Source: Microvirga pakistanensis
Lineage (GTDB): Bacteria; Pseudomonadota; Alphaproteobacteria; Rhizobiales; Beijerinckiaceae
Length of the DNA stretch: 64,000 nucleotides
Assembly: GCF_004458765.1 (NCBI RefSeq)
Contig: NZ_SPJX01000167.1
Location: 62,001-126,000 of the forward strand
Direction: 5' to 3'
This document shows, piece after piece, positions 1 through 8,517 of the stretch; position 1 is the stretch's first letter; the number at the start of each line of letters is the position of its first letter. The notes under the pieces are model-generated. The model saw only the letters and a program-made list of their open reading frames with translations. It had not been told where the DNA came from and ran no database searches. A program made the translations under genes and the position numbers.

Positions 1-344
1 ACCGCAACAAGGAGCGTGTGCTGTGCCATGTGCGCCGAGAACAGGGTCTCGCCAAGAGAATCCAGGGGCGAAATAAGGGAGAACACGAGGATGAGCTCAC
101 CACCTATGAAAGCGCCGACACGAGGCATCGAGATGCCTCTGCCCCAACCGGCCTTGTTCCATAGGCGCAGTACACCACGTCCATAAAGCCAATGCACGAT
201 GATGAGCGGCACCCATATCCAGGGGTCGAAGGTCCAGTGGTGCCATAGATCATCGGGTCCGATGGGCATGCCATCACCGTGGGCGGCCGCAGGACCGGCG
301 GCAATGACAATCAGCAGGGGAAGAGCCAGGCAGCTCAACCGCAT
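1..344 (-). CDS. ctaG: Cytochrome c oxidase assembly protein CtaG, caa3 type (partial, C-terminus beyond window)
   Basis: This is the 5' end of a CtaG (caa3_CtaG family) membrane protein; the reading frame stays open to the window edge, giving 114 residues. The N-terminus is a signal-like hydrophobic stretch (MRLSCLALPLLIVIAAG), followed by membrane segments and the motif AHMAQHTLL, whose histidines are conserved in this family. CtaG helps deliver copper to the oxidase. The ATG at 344 overlaps the stop of the preceding 121-residue gene (335-337), so it is the last visible member of the oxidase operon. The family call is confident because of both motif and context; the end of the gene is not visible. 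Confidence 0.85.
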   Translation of the reverse strand, partial: MRLSCLALPLLIVIAAGPAAAHGDGMPIGPDDLWHHWTFDPWIWVPLIIVHWLYGRGVLRLWNKAGWGRGISMPRVGAFIGGELILVFSLISPLDSLGETLFSAHMAQHTLLVA

Positions 345-700
345 GGCGGCACCAGCAGGGCCGGGATGCCATTCCAGACGATGGCAACAAACGAAAGCCC
401 GGCAATGGTCATGGTGGTATAGCGCATGAAGTCGTTGACGGGCTTGTCATCCCGCGAGTCATAGGCTGGACCTCTTCGCCGCAGCGCGAGAAAGAACACC
501 AAGGCTGTCGCGAGAAGTGCGGCCAGCGTTATGCCTGTCACGACGAACGGGACGATGCCGATTCCCATGAGCTCCATCCCGGCGAACCGGCGGGCGCAGG
601 CCAAGGAATTGAACACATAAACCAGCGTGAACTGGACCGCCCACACGAGAAGCCCGCCCGTCATGAACAGCGATTTGCGGATGAAATCGTTGTCGCCCAT
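335..700 (-). CDS. Small three-helix membrane protein of the oxidase operon
   Basis: The protein has 121 residues and three hydrophobic segments at about 12-32, 45-70 and 96-118. It lies 5 bases after the fused CoxI-III gene and overlaps ctaG. An accessory or subunit-IV-like role in the caa3 oxidase is likely from position and topology, but I recognise no defined family motif. The frame is open further upstream, inside the oxidase gene, but the ATG at 700 is chosen because it starts just after the CoxI-III stop and gives a normal membrane N-terminus. Confidence 0.75.
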   Translation of the reverse strand: MGDNDFIRKSLFMTGGLLVWAVQFTLVYVFNSLACARRFAGMELMGIGIVPFVVTGITLAALLATALVFFLALRRRGPAYDSRDDKPVNDFMRYTTMTIAGLSFVAIVWNGIPALLVPPCG

Positions 701-705
701 CGCGC

Positions 706-3282
706 CTACCCCAGCAGTCGAGGAAAGGCATGGACGACAATCAGGCCGATGAGGCCCTGGACTGTCGCGTACTGCCACAGAAGTTGGGTGTTGTCGTAGG
801 TGGCCCGTCGCACACCATTCAGTCGGCCGGACAGAGAGCGCGCGATGGTATAGAGCACCATGATGACGAGCACGGCAGCAAAGAAGCCCTGCCAGGCCGA
901 TATGGTGTAAACCACCGCGCCATAGCCACTCTCTGACGGTCGAAGGCCCGTGGAGAGCTGTCCGAAGATCTCGAGGGTCACGGCTCCCACGAAGGTCGGG
1001 ATTGCCAGGAGGGCGAGCAGGCGCATCGGCCATGCGCTCCGCTCGGGCACACGGGCAAGGGAGCGCCCGCCGATGAACATCGCGGCGCTTCCGACAATGT
1101 AGAGCACGGCTGACGCGGCAGGCCAGCCGAGCGACGGCAGCCCGCCTGCCTGCGGCCACATCTCGGGGTTTACAGTCCAGAGAAAGAAGTAGGAGAACAG
1201 GAGACAGGCGAAGGTGGTCCCGGCCACCAGCTCGAGCACGATCATCGCCCAATAGGAATGGCTCATCGGGCCCGTAACATAGGTCGGCAAATGAAGGCCG
1301 CCGCCGATATCGACGGACGGAGAGCTTGGTCCCGGATCCGTGTCCCACATCCACCAGATCACCATGACAACGGCGAAAACGCCGCAGGTGAAGGCTGGAA
1401 TATAGAGCTTGACTGTCACGCCCAGGAAGAATGCCGCCGTGAACACCGCCGCCAGGACGGTCGGCCAGCTCGGACCCGGCATCTGCAGCACATATTGCGG
1501 CCGGGCATCAATGGGGCTCGTAATGATAGTCTCACGGCCACCCGTCGGAGCATTCGGCAGATAGTAGCGGCCCGCCTCCACGTCCCGCGCCAGGTTGGGC
1601 TGATCCCAAAGAGGCTCGCGGCTGGTAACAATGGGGATCGAGCGGGTCTGATAGTTGCCGCTCGGGAGCCACTCTAAGGTTCCGGCATTCCACACGTTGC
1701 CAGCATCGCCCTGGAAGGGCCGGAAGTTCTTGGCGAGATCGATCAGGAAGATCAGTACGCCGATCGCGATCATGTAGGCGCCGATGGTCGCGATCAGGTT
1801 GATGGGCCCCCACCCCATCTCGGCAAGGTACGTATAGTTGCGCCGGGGCATGCCCATCAGGCCTACGATATGCAAGGGGAAGAAGGTCACATTCACGCCA
1901 ATGAACATGAACCAGAACGACCACTTGCCGAGCCGCTCGGACAAAGGCCGCGTCGAGGCAGTGGGAGCCCAATAATAGAAGGCAGCGAAGATCGGAAACA
2001 CCATGCCGCCGATGAGCACGTAATGCAGATGGGCGACGATGAAGTGCGTATCATGCGCCTGCCAATCAAAGGGCACCATGGCGACCATGACGCCCGTGAG
2101 CCCGCCGAGCGTAAAGATGAACAGGAAGCCAAGGAGAAAGTAAGTCGGCGTTCGCATCTGCAGCTTGCCGGACGCGATGGTGGAGATCCACGCAAAGACC
2201 TGGATGCCGCTTGGAATGGCGACCGCCATGCTGGCTGCCGAGAAGAAACCGAGCGAGACTTGCGGAAGCCCTGTGGTGAACATGTGGTGCACCCACAGGC
2301 CGAAGCTCAAGAAGCCCGTTCCGATGATCGCCAGCACCACGAGCCTGTACCCGGCAAGCGGCGTCTGCGCCATTGTCGGCACCATCATTGACACCATGCC
2401 GGCTGCGGGCAGGAAGATGACGTAGACCTCCGGATGGCCAAAAAACCAGAACAGGTGCTGCCACAGGAGCGGATCCCCGCCTCTTTCCGCGATGAAGAAG
2501 GGCCAGTGGAAGGCCCGCTCCAGCTCGAGCAGAAGGGTTGCGAGGATAACCGCCGGAAACGCGAAAACGATCATCAGGGCGAAGATAAGCATGGCCCAGG
2601 AATAGACCGGCAGCTTGTCGAGGCTCTGCCCCGGTGCGCGCGTCTTCAGGACACCCACGATGATCTCGATGGCGCCGGCAATGGCCGAAATCTCGATAAA
2701 GCCGATGCCGAGAAGCCAGAAATCGGCGTTGATGCCGGGTGAAAACTCATAACTCGTGAGCGGCGGATACATGAACCAGCCGCCATTTGGTGCAAGGCCG
2801 AAGAACAGGCTGGTGAAAAACGCTGTTCCGCCGATGAAATAGGCCCAAAACGCATAAGCTGATAGGCGTGGGAAAGGCAGATCCCGCGCGGCCTGCATAT
2901 TGGGCAGGAGAAAGACCCCGAAGGCCTCCACCATGGGCACGGCGAAGAGGAACATCATGATGGTGCCGTGCATGGTGAAGAGCTGGTTGTACAGCTCGTG
3001 CCCGACCAGCCGCATCTCCGGCTGTGCCAGCTGGGTGCGCATGATGGTGGCAAGAATCCCGGCCAGCACGAAGAACATCAGGGCAGCACCAACGTACCAA
3101 AGACCCACATAGGTGTTGTTGACCGCCGACAGGATGTGGATTCCCCTTGGGGCCCGCCAGATCCGCTTGAGCTCGTCGAGCTCACCTTCGGGCCGCGGCA
3201 CCGGGCTGGGAAACTGAACCGGAGCAGCCTCCTTCTGCTCGCGGGTATCCGCCATTCCGCCTTGCCAAGTCGTATCGCTCAC
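706..3282 (-). CDS. ctaD: Cytochrome c oxidase subunit I fused to subunit III (caa3 type)
   Basis: This 858-residue protein is a heme-copper oxidase subunit I (about 1-600) joined to a subunit III domain (about 650-858). It reduces oxygen to water and pumps protons in the inner membrane. Visible ligands include heme a His105 (TMHGTIMMF), CuB His283 with cross-linked Tyr287 in GHPEVY, the HH pair at 332-333, and the heme histidines in DTHFIVAHLHY (413-420). The Glu of HPEVY suggests an A1-type enzyme. The first codon is GTG at 3282, overlapping the ctaC stop by 4 bases; ATG at 3255 is an alternative start. Fused I-III subunits are known in caa3 and SoxM-like oxidases. The downstream partner genes fit a full caa3 cluster. 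Confidence 0.95.
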   Translation of the reverse strand: MSDTTWQGGMADTREQKEAAPVQFPSPVPRPEGELDELKRIWRAPRGIHILSAVNNTYVGLWYVGAALMFFVLAGILATIMRTQLAQPEMRLVGHELYNQLFTMHGTIMMFLFAVPMVEAFGVFLLPNMQAARDLPFPRLSAYAFWAYFIGGTAFFTSLFFGLAPNGGWFMYPPLTSYEFSPGINADFWLLGIGFIEISAIAGAIEIIVGVLKTRAPGQSLDKLPVYSWAMLIFALMIVFAFPAVILATLLLELERAFHWPFFIAERGGDPLLWQHLFWFFGHPEVYVIFLPAAGMVSMMVPTMAQTPLAGYRLVVLAIIGTGFLSFGLWVHHMFTTGLPQVSLGFFSAASMAVAIPSGIQVFAWISTIASGKLQMRTPTYFLLGFLFIFTLGGLTGVMVAMVPFDWQAHDTHFIVAHLHYVLIGGMVFPIFAAFYYWAPTASTRPLSERLGKWSFWFMFIGVNVTFFPLHIVGLMGMPRRNYTYLAEMGWGPINLIATIGAYMIAIGVLIFLIDLAKNFRPFQGDAGNVWNAGTLEWLPSGNYQTRSIPIVTSREPLWDQPNLARDVEAGRYYLPNAPTGGRETIITSPIDARPQYVLQMPGPSWPTVLAAVFTAAFFLGVTVKLYIPAFTCGVFAVVMVIWWMWDTDPGPSSPSVDIGGGLHLPTYVTGPMSHSYWAMIVLELVAGTTFACLLFSYFFLWTVNPEMWPQAGGLPSLGWPAASAVLYIVGSAAMFIGGRSLARVPERSAWPMRLLALLAIPTFVGAVTLEIFGQLSTGLRPSESGYGAVVYTISAWQGFFAAVLVIMVLYTIARSLSGRLNGVRRATYDNTQLLWQYATVQGLIGLIVVHAFPRLLG

Positions 3283-4262
3283 TTGAGGCTCTCCAGATAG
3301 GCCGCGATGGCGCGAAGCTCCTCGCCCTGCAGGTTGCCGAACGAGGGCATGAGGTTGCCGGGCTTCAGGTGCTGCGATGACGAGATCCAGCCGGCGAGAG
3401 TGCCTACATTGGTTGGATACGTTCCTGCGGCGATGGACAGGCGGCTGCCGACATGGGTCAGATCAGGGCCCAATATTCCGTTCGCACGCGTGCCGCGCAC
3501 CACATGACAGGCCCCGCAGCCGTTTTGCAGAAACAGTTCCTTGCCCTGGATGAGCTGCGTAACCACCGGCTCGGCGGCAGGCTGGGCCTGAGCAGCGTAC
3601 CATGCCTCAAAGTCGTTCGGCTCCATGGCCACGACGTAGAAGGCCATGAGCGCATGCTGGTCGCCGCAGTATTCGGCACATTGCCCACGGTAGATGCCAG
3701 GGCGATCTGCCGCGAAGCGATAGACGTTCGTGCGCCCAGGGATCATATCGAGCTTGCCCGCCAAGCTCGGCACCCAGAAGCTGTGGATCACATCCTCGGC
3801 TTTCAGCACGAACTCGATCGGCCTGCCGGTTGGGATCCTGATTTCGTTGGCGCTCACCAAGCGCTGCGTGCCTTGTGCGTCCAAGTAATGAACCCGCCAC
3901 CACCACATCTCGCCGACCACCTCGATGCGGAGCGCAGGCGATCCAGGCGTTACGAGATGCCGGGCAACCGTGAAGCCATAAACGAGAAGTGCTGTGAGAG
4001 TGACGACCGGAAAGACGATCCCGAGCCAGATGATGAAGCGCCTGTTCGTCATCCATTGTCGCCGTTCGGGCGCAACAAACATCGCGATGGCCGTCAGCAC
4101 AATCACCAGGAGGAAGATGAGCCCTCCTCCGATGAACATGACCCAGCTCAGCGTTTCGACCCTATCGGCGTGGGGACCACCGGGATGAAAAGCTGATTGC
4201 TGCGTGTTGCATCCACTCAGCATCACGAACGCGATAAGTCCGAGGACTGCCCGATGCACCAT
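3279..4262 (-). CDS. ctaC: Cytochrome c oxidase subunit II with fused cytochrome c domain
   Basis: The 327-residue protein starts with a lipoprotein signal (lipobox LSGC, Cys18), two membrane helices at about 40-62 and 77-99, then a cupredoxin CuA domain and a C-terminal cytochrome c domain. CuA ligands are visible: His160 and the CAEYCGDQHALM motif (Cys195, Cys199, His203, Met206). The heme site is CGACH (249-253) with Met305 in LMPSFG as likely axial ligand. This architecture defines caa3-type oxidases, which take electrons directly through the tethered heme c. The frame is open to 4313, but ATG 4262 is preferred because it gives a proper lipobox and avoids overlapping the previous gene by 44 bases. 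Confidence 0.95.
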   Translation of the reverse strand: MVHRAVLGLIAFVMLSGCNTQQSAFHPGGPHADRVETLSWVMFIGGGLIFLLVIVLTAIAMFVAPERRQWMTNRRFIIWLGIVFPVVTLTALLVYGFTVARHLVTPGSPALRIEVVGEMWWWRVHYLDAQGTQRLVSANEIRIPTGRPIEFVLKAEDVIHSFWVPSLAGKLDMIPGRTNVYRFAADRPGIYRGQCAEYCGDQHALMAFYVVAMEPNDFEAWYAAQAQPAAEPVVTQLIQGKELFLQNGCGACHVVRGTRANGILGPDLTHVGSRLSIAAGTYPTNVGTLAGWISSSQHLKPGNLMPSFGNLQGEELRAIAAYLESLK

Positions 4263-4269
4263 CACGCGT

Positions 4270-4677
4270 TCAGCGTAATGTATAGAGATAAGCCGCCACA
4301 TGGCGTGCCTCATCTTCGGTGAGCGGCAGGGAGGGCATGCCGGTATTGGGCGCTATCTCGGGTGCATCCTTGACCCAGCGCGTGAGAATGGCGGGATGGT
4401 TTGGCGCGACCCCGCCGACAAGCTGGCGGTGACCGAACTTCTCGAGAGACGGGCCAACGATTCCGTGGGCTCCAGCAACGCCCGGAATGATGTGGCAGAC
4501 CCCGCATTCGACGGTGTCTATGATGGTCCTGCCCCTCTCTGGATCGCCTCCGACCACACGCTGCTCGGCCGGAACTTCGCTTTCATTACACGCACCGACA
4601 GCAAACAAGAATAGTGCGGCAGCGCACTTCCGAATGCCCATTCCGCCGATGCTCAGTGAGAGGTGCTGCATCTCCAT
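4270..4677 (-). CDS. Monoheme cytochrome c lipoprotein
   Basis: This small class I cytochrome c of at most 135 residues has one CGVCH heme motif and a likely axial Met in NTGMPSLPL. The N-terminus carries a hydrophobic run ending in AVGAC, a plausible lipobox, so the protein is probably anchored on the periplasmic side. It lies 7 bases before ctaC and 15 bases after the diheme cytochrome gene, and likely passes electrons between them. The start is uncertain: ATG at 4677, 4671 or 4641 are all in frame, and 4641 gives the shortest typical lipoprotein signal. Confidence 0.85.
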   Translation of the reverse strand: MEMQHLSLSIGGMGIRKCAAALFLFAVGACNESEVPAEQRVVGGDPERGRTIIDTVECGVCHIIPGVAGAHGIVGPSLEKFGHRQLVGGVAPNHPAILTRWVKDAPEIAPNTGMPSLPLTEDEARHVAAYLYTLR

Positions 4678-4692
4678 ACTTCGCTGCAGTCC

Positions 4693-5577
4693 CTATCGTA
4701 AGCGGTTGATCTGGTCATCGGTAGAGGCGTTCCCCATACCTGGACCGGCTTGTCCCTCCGGCAAGTATGGCGGTTTGACATTTTGCAGCCCTGGGGTCGG
4801 CGAAGTTGCCTTCGGAGGCGGAGGAGTGGGCTGTCCCTGCCAAACCTGCGGATTCTGGCTGGGACCGGCAGGCCGCTGCTCTCCTTGCGGGTTAAATCCA
4901 GGCTCGATTGAGGCGAAGTAGAGCGACACGGCGCGGATCTGCTCGTCCGTCATCGCCTTGGAAATCAATTCCATGACGTTCATGGGATCGCCATCACGTC
5001 GCCCCTCCTTCCAGAGACGAAGCTGGAGCTCGGTATAGGGCGCATATTGGCCTGCAAGCGATGGATAGATCATCTGTCCGCCGCGCCCGTTCGCGCCATG
5101 GCATCCGGCGCATGGCGGGACGCCCTGCTCGGGGATGCCGACTGCCGAGATCGCCCCGCCGGTCTGCAAGGTTCGCACATCCACCTCCGCTTGAGGTAGG
5201 GCGGGCGCATTCCTGATGGAGGCGTAATAGGCGGCCACAGCCTGCATGTTCTGGTCCGACAGGCTCCTGGCAATAGGGCTCATAATCTCGTTAGGGCGCA
5301 GACCTGAGGCATAATCTTGGAGTGTCTTGTAGAGATACCAGCCGCTCTGCGGGGCCAGACGCGGAAAGACGCCGCTCGAATTGCCGACGCCCTCCAGTCC
5401 ATGACATTGGATGCACGGGACGTTCTGCCGGTCGCGCACGCCACCTATTGCGATTTCTCGACCGCGGATGATGTCGGGCGCTCCCGCAGGTCCTGCCGGA
5501 GGATTCTGGCTCTGTGAAAGGACCGGCGCGACGGCAAGGGCCGCAATGCCGAGCGCGAGAGGAATTGCCCGGGTCAT
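4693..5577 (-). CDS. Diheme cytochrome c (c4-like) with proline-rich tail
   Basis: The 294-residue protein has a Sec signal peptide (about 1-21, ending ...APVLSQ), two cytochrome c domains with CIQCH and CAGCH heme motifs, and a proline-rich, low-complexity C-terminal tail of about 65 residues. The domains resemble cytochrome c4 and the cytochrome subunit of membrane dehydrogenases. It starts at an ATG whose bases overlap the stop of the GMC dehydrogenase gene (5574-5577), so translation is probably coupled. It is the natural electron acceptor of that dehydrogenase. The longer open frame upstream is inside the dehydrogenase gene and lacks a signal peptide. Confidence 0.9.
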   Translation of the reverse strand: MTRAIPLALGIAALAVAPVLSQSQNPPAGPAGAPDIIRGREIAIGGVRDRQNVPCIQCHGLEGVGNSSGVFPRLAPQSGWYLYKTLQDYASGLRPNEIMSPIARSLSDQNMQAVAAYYASIRNAPALPQAEVDVRTLQTGGAISAVGIPEQGVPPCAGCHGANGRGGQMIYPSLAGQYAPYTELQLRLWKEGRRDGDPMNVMELISKAMTDEQIRAVSLYFASIEPGFNPQGEQRPAGPSQNPQVWQGQPTPPPPKATSPTPGLQNVKPPYLPEGQAGPGMGNASTDDQINRLR

Positions 5578-7343
5578 GCCTGCACCAGTGGTCTTGGGTT
5601 GTTCAGGTACTGCTTGATCATGGCGTCGGCCGCCCAGTACGTGAGCGCTGCGACCGTAGCTGTCGGATTGTAGCCCGCGTTCTGCGGGAACACGCTTGCG
5701 CCCATGACCCATAGATTGTGGGCGTCCCATGTCTGGAGATAGCGGTTCACGACGCTGGTTTTCGGGTCACCCCCCATGATGGTGCCGCCCGAGTTGTGGG
5801 TGGTCTGGTAGGGCACGATGGAATAGTGGTCATCGAGCCATCCGACGGAGATCTGCTTTCCGCCCATCGCTTTTGCGATCTCGACCACCTTTCCGGTGAT
5901 GTGCCGGGCCATCAGACGGTCGTTGTGCGGGAAGTCGAAAGTGAGCATGCCGAGCGGCTGCCCGAAGGCGTCTGTGTAGGTGCGGTCGAGGCCGATGTAG
6001 TTGTTCGGGTGCGGAACCGAGGAGCCGTGAAAGCTGATGCTGACGGTGCTGTTGTAGTGCCGGGCCACGGCCCGCTTCCATTCGAGTCCCCAGCGGGGTG
6101 TGCCCTCGGGAAGGGGATGATGGTAGATCGGCCGCCCTGAGGTTTGATAGGCCGCTACATAGCCGCCGCCGATAAAGCCGAGCCCCGAATGATCGAAGCT
6201 GCCGTTGTTGAACTCATCGATGGCCGTACCCAAGGCGCCCGCACCCATGAATGGGTTGATGCGTTTCCCGCCGTCATAGAACACGTTAATGCCGGTCATC
6301 GTTTGGTAGGTGTAGTTGCGACCGACCACCCCTGTTTGGGTCTCTGGGTTGTAGGGCTCGCCAATCCCTGATTGCAGCATGAGGACTGCATTGTGGTGCG
6401 CGAAAGCACAGAGCACGACCATGTTCGCGGGCTGGAAGACCTCGCGCCCCTGTGCATCGATATAGGTGACCCCCGTCGCCACCTTCGCCTGCCGGTCGTA
6501 TTCGATGCGGGTGACATAAGACCGCGTGCGCATCTCGAAGTTCTTGTTCGCGAGTGCTGAGGGCAGGATGCAAACCTGCGGGCTTGCCTTGGCGAAGTGC
6601 TCGCAGCCGAACCTTTCGCAGAAGCCGCAATACATGCACGGCTTCAACTCCGCCCCATACGGGTTTGTGTAGGGCCGGGTCACGTTGGCCGACGGAACTG
6701 GGAACGGCTTGTAGCCGAGTGAGGCCGCTGCCTGCCCGAAAAGATGGCCCGAATGGCTCTTCTTCATGGGCGGATTCGGATAGGGTTCGCTGCGCGGTCC
6801 CTCGAAGGGATTGCCGCCCTCCTGGATCTGCCCCTTGAGATTTCCCGCAGCTCCGCCGATGCCGAGAACCTTGTCGGCGAAGGTGTAGAAGGGCTCGAGT
6901 TCGTCGTAGGTAACGCCCCAATCCTGAATGGTAACCTCGGGCCCGAGGTGATTTTGCCCGTACTTCTCATTCACCCAGCTTCTCAGCCGGAACCATTCCG
7001 GCTGGAAGCGCCAATACTGACCGTTCCAGTGGACGGCCCCGCCACCGACCCCTTCGCCCGGCAGGAATGAGCCGAGCTGGCGCATCGGCAGCGCCTGCTG
7101 GCCCACGAAGTTGCGGAACGTGAGGGTCTGCACGCTCGGGTCTTGCATGAGCGCGTAGCGGACATCGTACTTCAGCTCATCGTGCATGGTGGGCGACTGG
7201 AAGTCCGGCACGGTATCGCGCATCTGCCCGCGTTCGAGGGCAACGGCCGTATATCCGGCTTCAGCAAGCTCCCTGCCGAGGATTGCGGCGGTCAGGCCTC
7301 CTCCGACGAGGGCGACATCGACCGGGTTCATGCGCACCGCCAT
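5574..7343 (-). CDS. GMC-type FAD dehydrogenase (gluconate/sugar dehydrogenase large subunit-like)
   Basis: This 589-residue flavoprotein oxidises an alcohol or sugar substrate and passes electrons to cytochrome c. The FAD-binding fold is at the N-terminus (ALVGGGLTAAILG), and the C-terminal GMC signature is seen in THNSGGTIMGG and ASVFPQNAGYNPT. A cysteine cluster (C236, C239, C242, C247, sequence CMYCGFCERFGC) sits where related membrane glucose and fructose dehydrogenases bind an Fe-S cluster. ATG 7343 is chosen because AAGGGG lies 8 bases upstream; the GTG at 7349 is too close to it. Next to a subunit-3-like gene and cytochromes, it completes a dehydrogenase complex. The substrate cannot be read from sequence. 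Confidence 0.9.
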   Translation of the reverse strand: MAVRMNPVDVALVGGGLTAAILGRELAEAGYTAVALERGQMRDTVPDFQSPTMHDELKYDVRYALMQDPSVQTLTFRNFVGQQALPMRQLGSFLPGEGVGGGAVHWNGQYWRFQPEWFRLRSWVNEKYGQNHLGPEVTIQDWGVTYDELEPFYTFADKVLGIGGAAGNLKGQIQEGGNPFEGPRSEPYPNPPMKKSHSGHLFGQAAASLGYKPFPVPSANVTRPYTNPYGAELKPCMYCGFCERFGCEHFAKASPQVCILPSALANKNFEMRTRSYVTRIEYDRQAKVATGVTYIDAQGREVFQPANMVVLCAFAHHNAVLMLQSGIGEPYNPETQTGVVGRNYTYQTMTGINVFYDGGKRINPFMGAGALGTAIDEFNNGSFDHSGLGFIGGGYVAAYQTSGRPIYHHPLPEGTPRWGLEWKRAVARHYNSTVSISFHGSSVPHPNNYIGLDRTYTDAFGQPLGMLTFDFPHNDRLMARHITGKVVEIAKAMGGKQISVGWLDDHYSIVPYQTTHNSGGTIMGGDPKTSVVNRYLQTWDAHNLWVMGASVFPQNAGYNPTATVAALTYWAADAMIKQYLNNPRPLVQA

Positions 7344-7355
7344 CGACACTTCCCC

Positions 7356-8153
7356 TTATTTGTTGTGATCGTGATCGTGGCCCGCGATGTGAGCCTGACG
7401 CGCAGCCGAGTTCGCAAAGCTGATCGGTGGGCGGGTGTAGGGCAGATCGTAGAACTCCACGAGATCGACGTACTGTGCGTAAGCACCCGGGAAGCCGATC
7501 ATGCGCCAGCTCACCATGTCCCGGTTGCCGCCATAGGCGGGATCCGCCAGGAAGCCCTCGACTGTGTTGGCGAGGAGTGTCTCAAAGAACACTGGTGCTG
7601 GCAGCGAGGGAAGCTGGATCTGGCCGTTCTCAAGACTTCTGAGCACCTCATCCATGACAGTCTCGCCGAGATCCCAGAACTCGCGGCCATTATAGGCCTG
7701 CCGGCAATGCTGGCGGGTCTCTTCGATGCCGATGCGGTAGAGTTCGGCAGGCGTGTGCCTAAGCTGATAACCCTGCTGTGGAGGTGCATCGGGCACCCAG
7801 GGACCCTTCAGGTACATCTTGGCCCCAGAGCCATAGGCACCTGCAAGCTGACGGTCGATAAAGTACAGCACGCCCGCCCACGCTGCGCCGGGCCATTCCG
7901 GGTCTGCAGGGATCAGCCGTTCGACCGCAGCCTCGACGAACCGTGCCTCTTGATCATTGAAGAAGAATAGTGCCTCCGTCTGCGGCTGGGCGGAAACGGG
8001 CGGAGCCGTTTCCTGCACCGGCTGGGCCGGCGCAGGCGCGGGCGCCTGAGCGATATGCTGAGGTGCAGCAACAGTCGCGCTCGGGACGGCGGCAGCTGCC
8101 CCGGCAGCGCCGACCACCTTCAGGAGATTACGGCGGGATATAGCATCGTTCAT
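7356..8153 (-). CDS. Gluconate 2-dehydrogenase subunit 3 family protein, Tat-exported
   Basis: The 265-residue protein has a twin-arginine signal (SRRNLLKVVG) followed by an Ala/Pro/Gln-rich linker and a domain typical of gluconate 2-dehydrogenase subunit 3 (FFNDQEARFVEAAVERLIPAD). In known complexes this subunit escorts the flavin subunit through the Tat system and stabilises it; the flavin subunit here has no signal of its own, which fits. The C-terminus is histidine-rich (HDHDHNK), perhaps a metal site. ATG 8153 overlaps the stop of the preceding gene. Only 12 bases separate it from the dehydrogenase gene. Confidence 0.88.
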   Translation of the reverse strand: MNDAISRRNLLKVVGAAGAAAAVPSATVAAPQHIAQAPAPAPAQPVQETAPPVSAQPQTEALFFFNDQEARFVEAAVERLIPADPEWPGAAWAGVLYFIDRQLAGAYGSGAKMYLKGPWVPDAPPQQGYQLRHTPAELYRIGIEETRQHCRQAYNGREFWDLGETVMDEVLRSLENGQIQLPSLPAPVFFETLLANTVEGFLADPAYGGNRDMVSWRMIGFPGAYAQYVDLVEFYDLPYTRPPISFANSAARQAHIAGHDHDHNK

Positions 8154-8512
8154 TGGGGTTTCTGCTCTTGCCGGAGGACAACCTGGAGGCAGCCCTGGTG
8201 AGCCGGGGTGTCCTTGTAGGAATCGCATAAGGACGCATTGGGCAGTGGGGGCACCGTGATCTCGCCGGGCGGGCCTGACGATTGTTGTGTTGGTCCACTA
8301 TGACCGGTGGTAGAGGTTTCCGTCGTGCCTGCGCCCACGTGCGCAACCTGCCCCTTCTGCCGAGCCTCTCCCTCTTGGACTTGGGATCGGCTATCCGATT
8401 GAGCGGGATTGGTGCTTGAGTCAGTGCCTTGAGCGAAGGCCATTGGAGCCATGGCCCCATTGGTCAGCAGCAGGACTAGGCTCAGGGCGCGGATAGTATG
8501 ATATGCATACAT
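8150..8512 (-). CDS. Small secreted protein of unknown function in dehydrogenase operon
   Basis: The protein has 120 residues with a clear Sec signal (ALSLVLLLTNGAMAPMAFA), then a Ser/Thr/Gln/Gly-rich low-complexity middle and a short C-terminal segment with two cysteines (SLCDSYKDTPAHQGCLQV) that could form a disulfide. I recognise no family. It sits between a diheme cytochrome gene and the subunit-3-like gene, overlapping both closely, so it probably belongs to the complex. ATG 8512 is favoured by GAGG 8 bases upstream; a GTG at 8521 overlaps the previous stop. Confidence 0.75.
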   Translation of the reverse strand: MYAYHTIRALSLVLLLTNGAMAPMAFAQGTDSSTNPAQSDSRSQVQEGEARQKGQVAHVGAGTTETSTTGHSGPTQQSSGPPGEITVPPLPNASLCDSYKDTPAHQGCLQVVLRQEQKPQ

Positions 8513-8517
8513 CTCAC

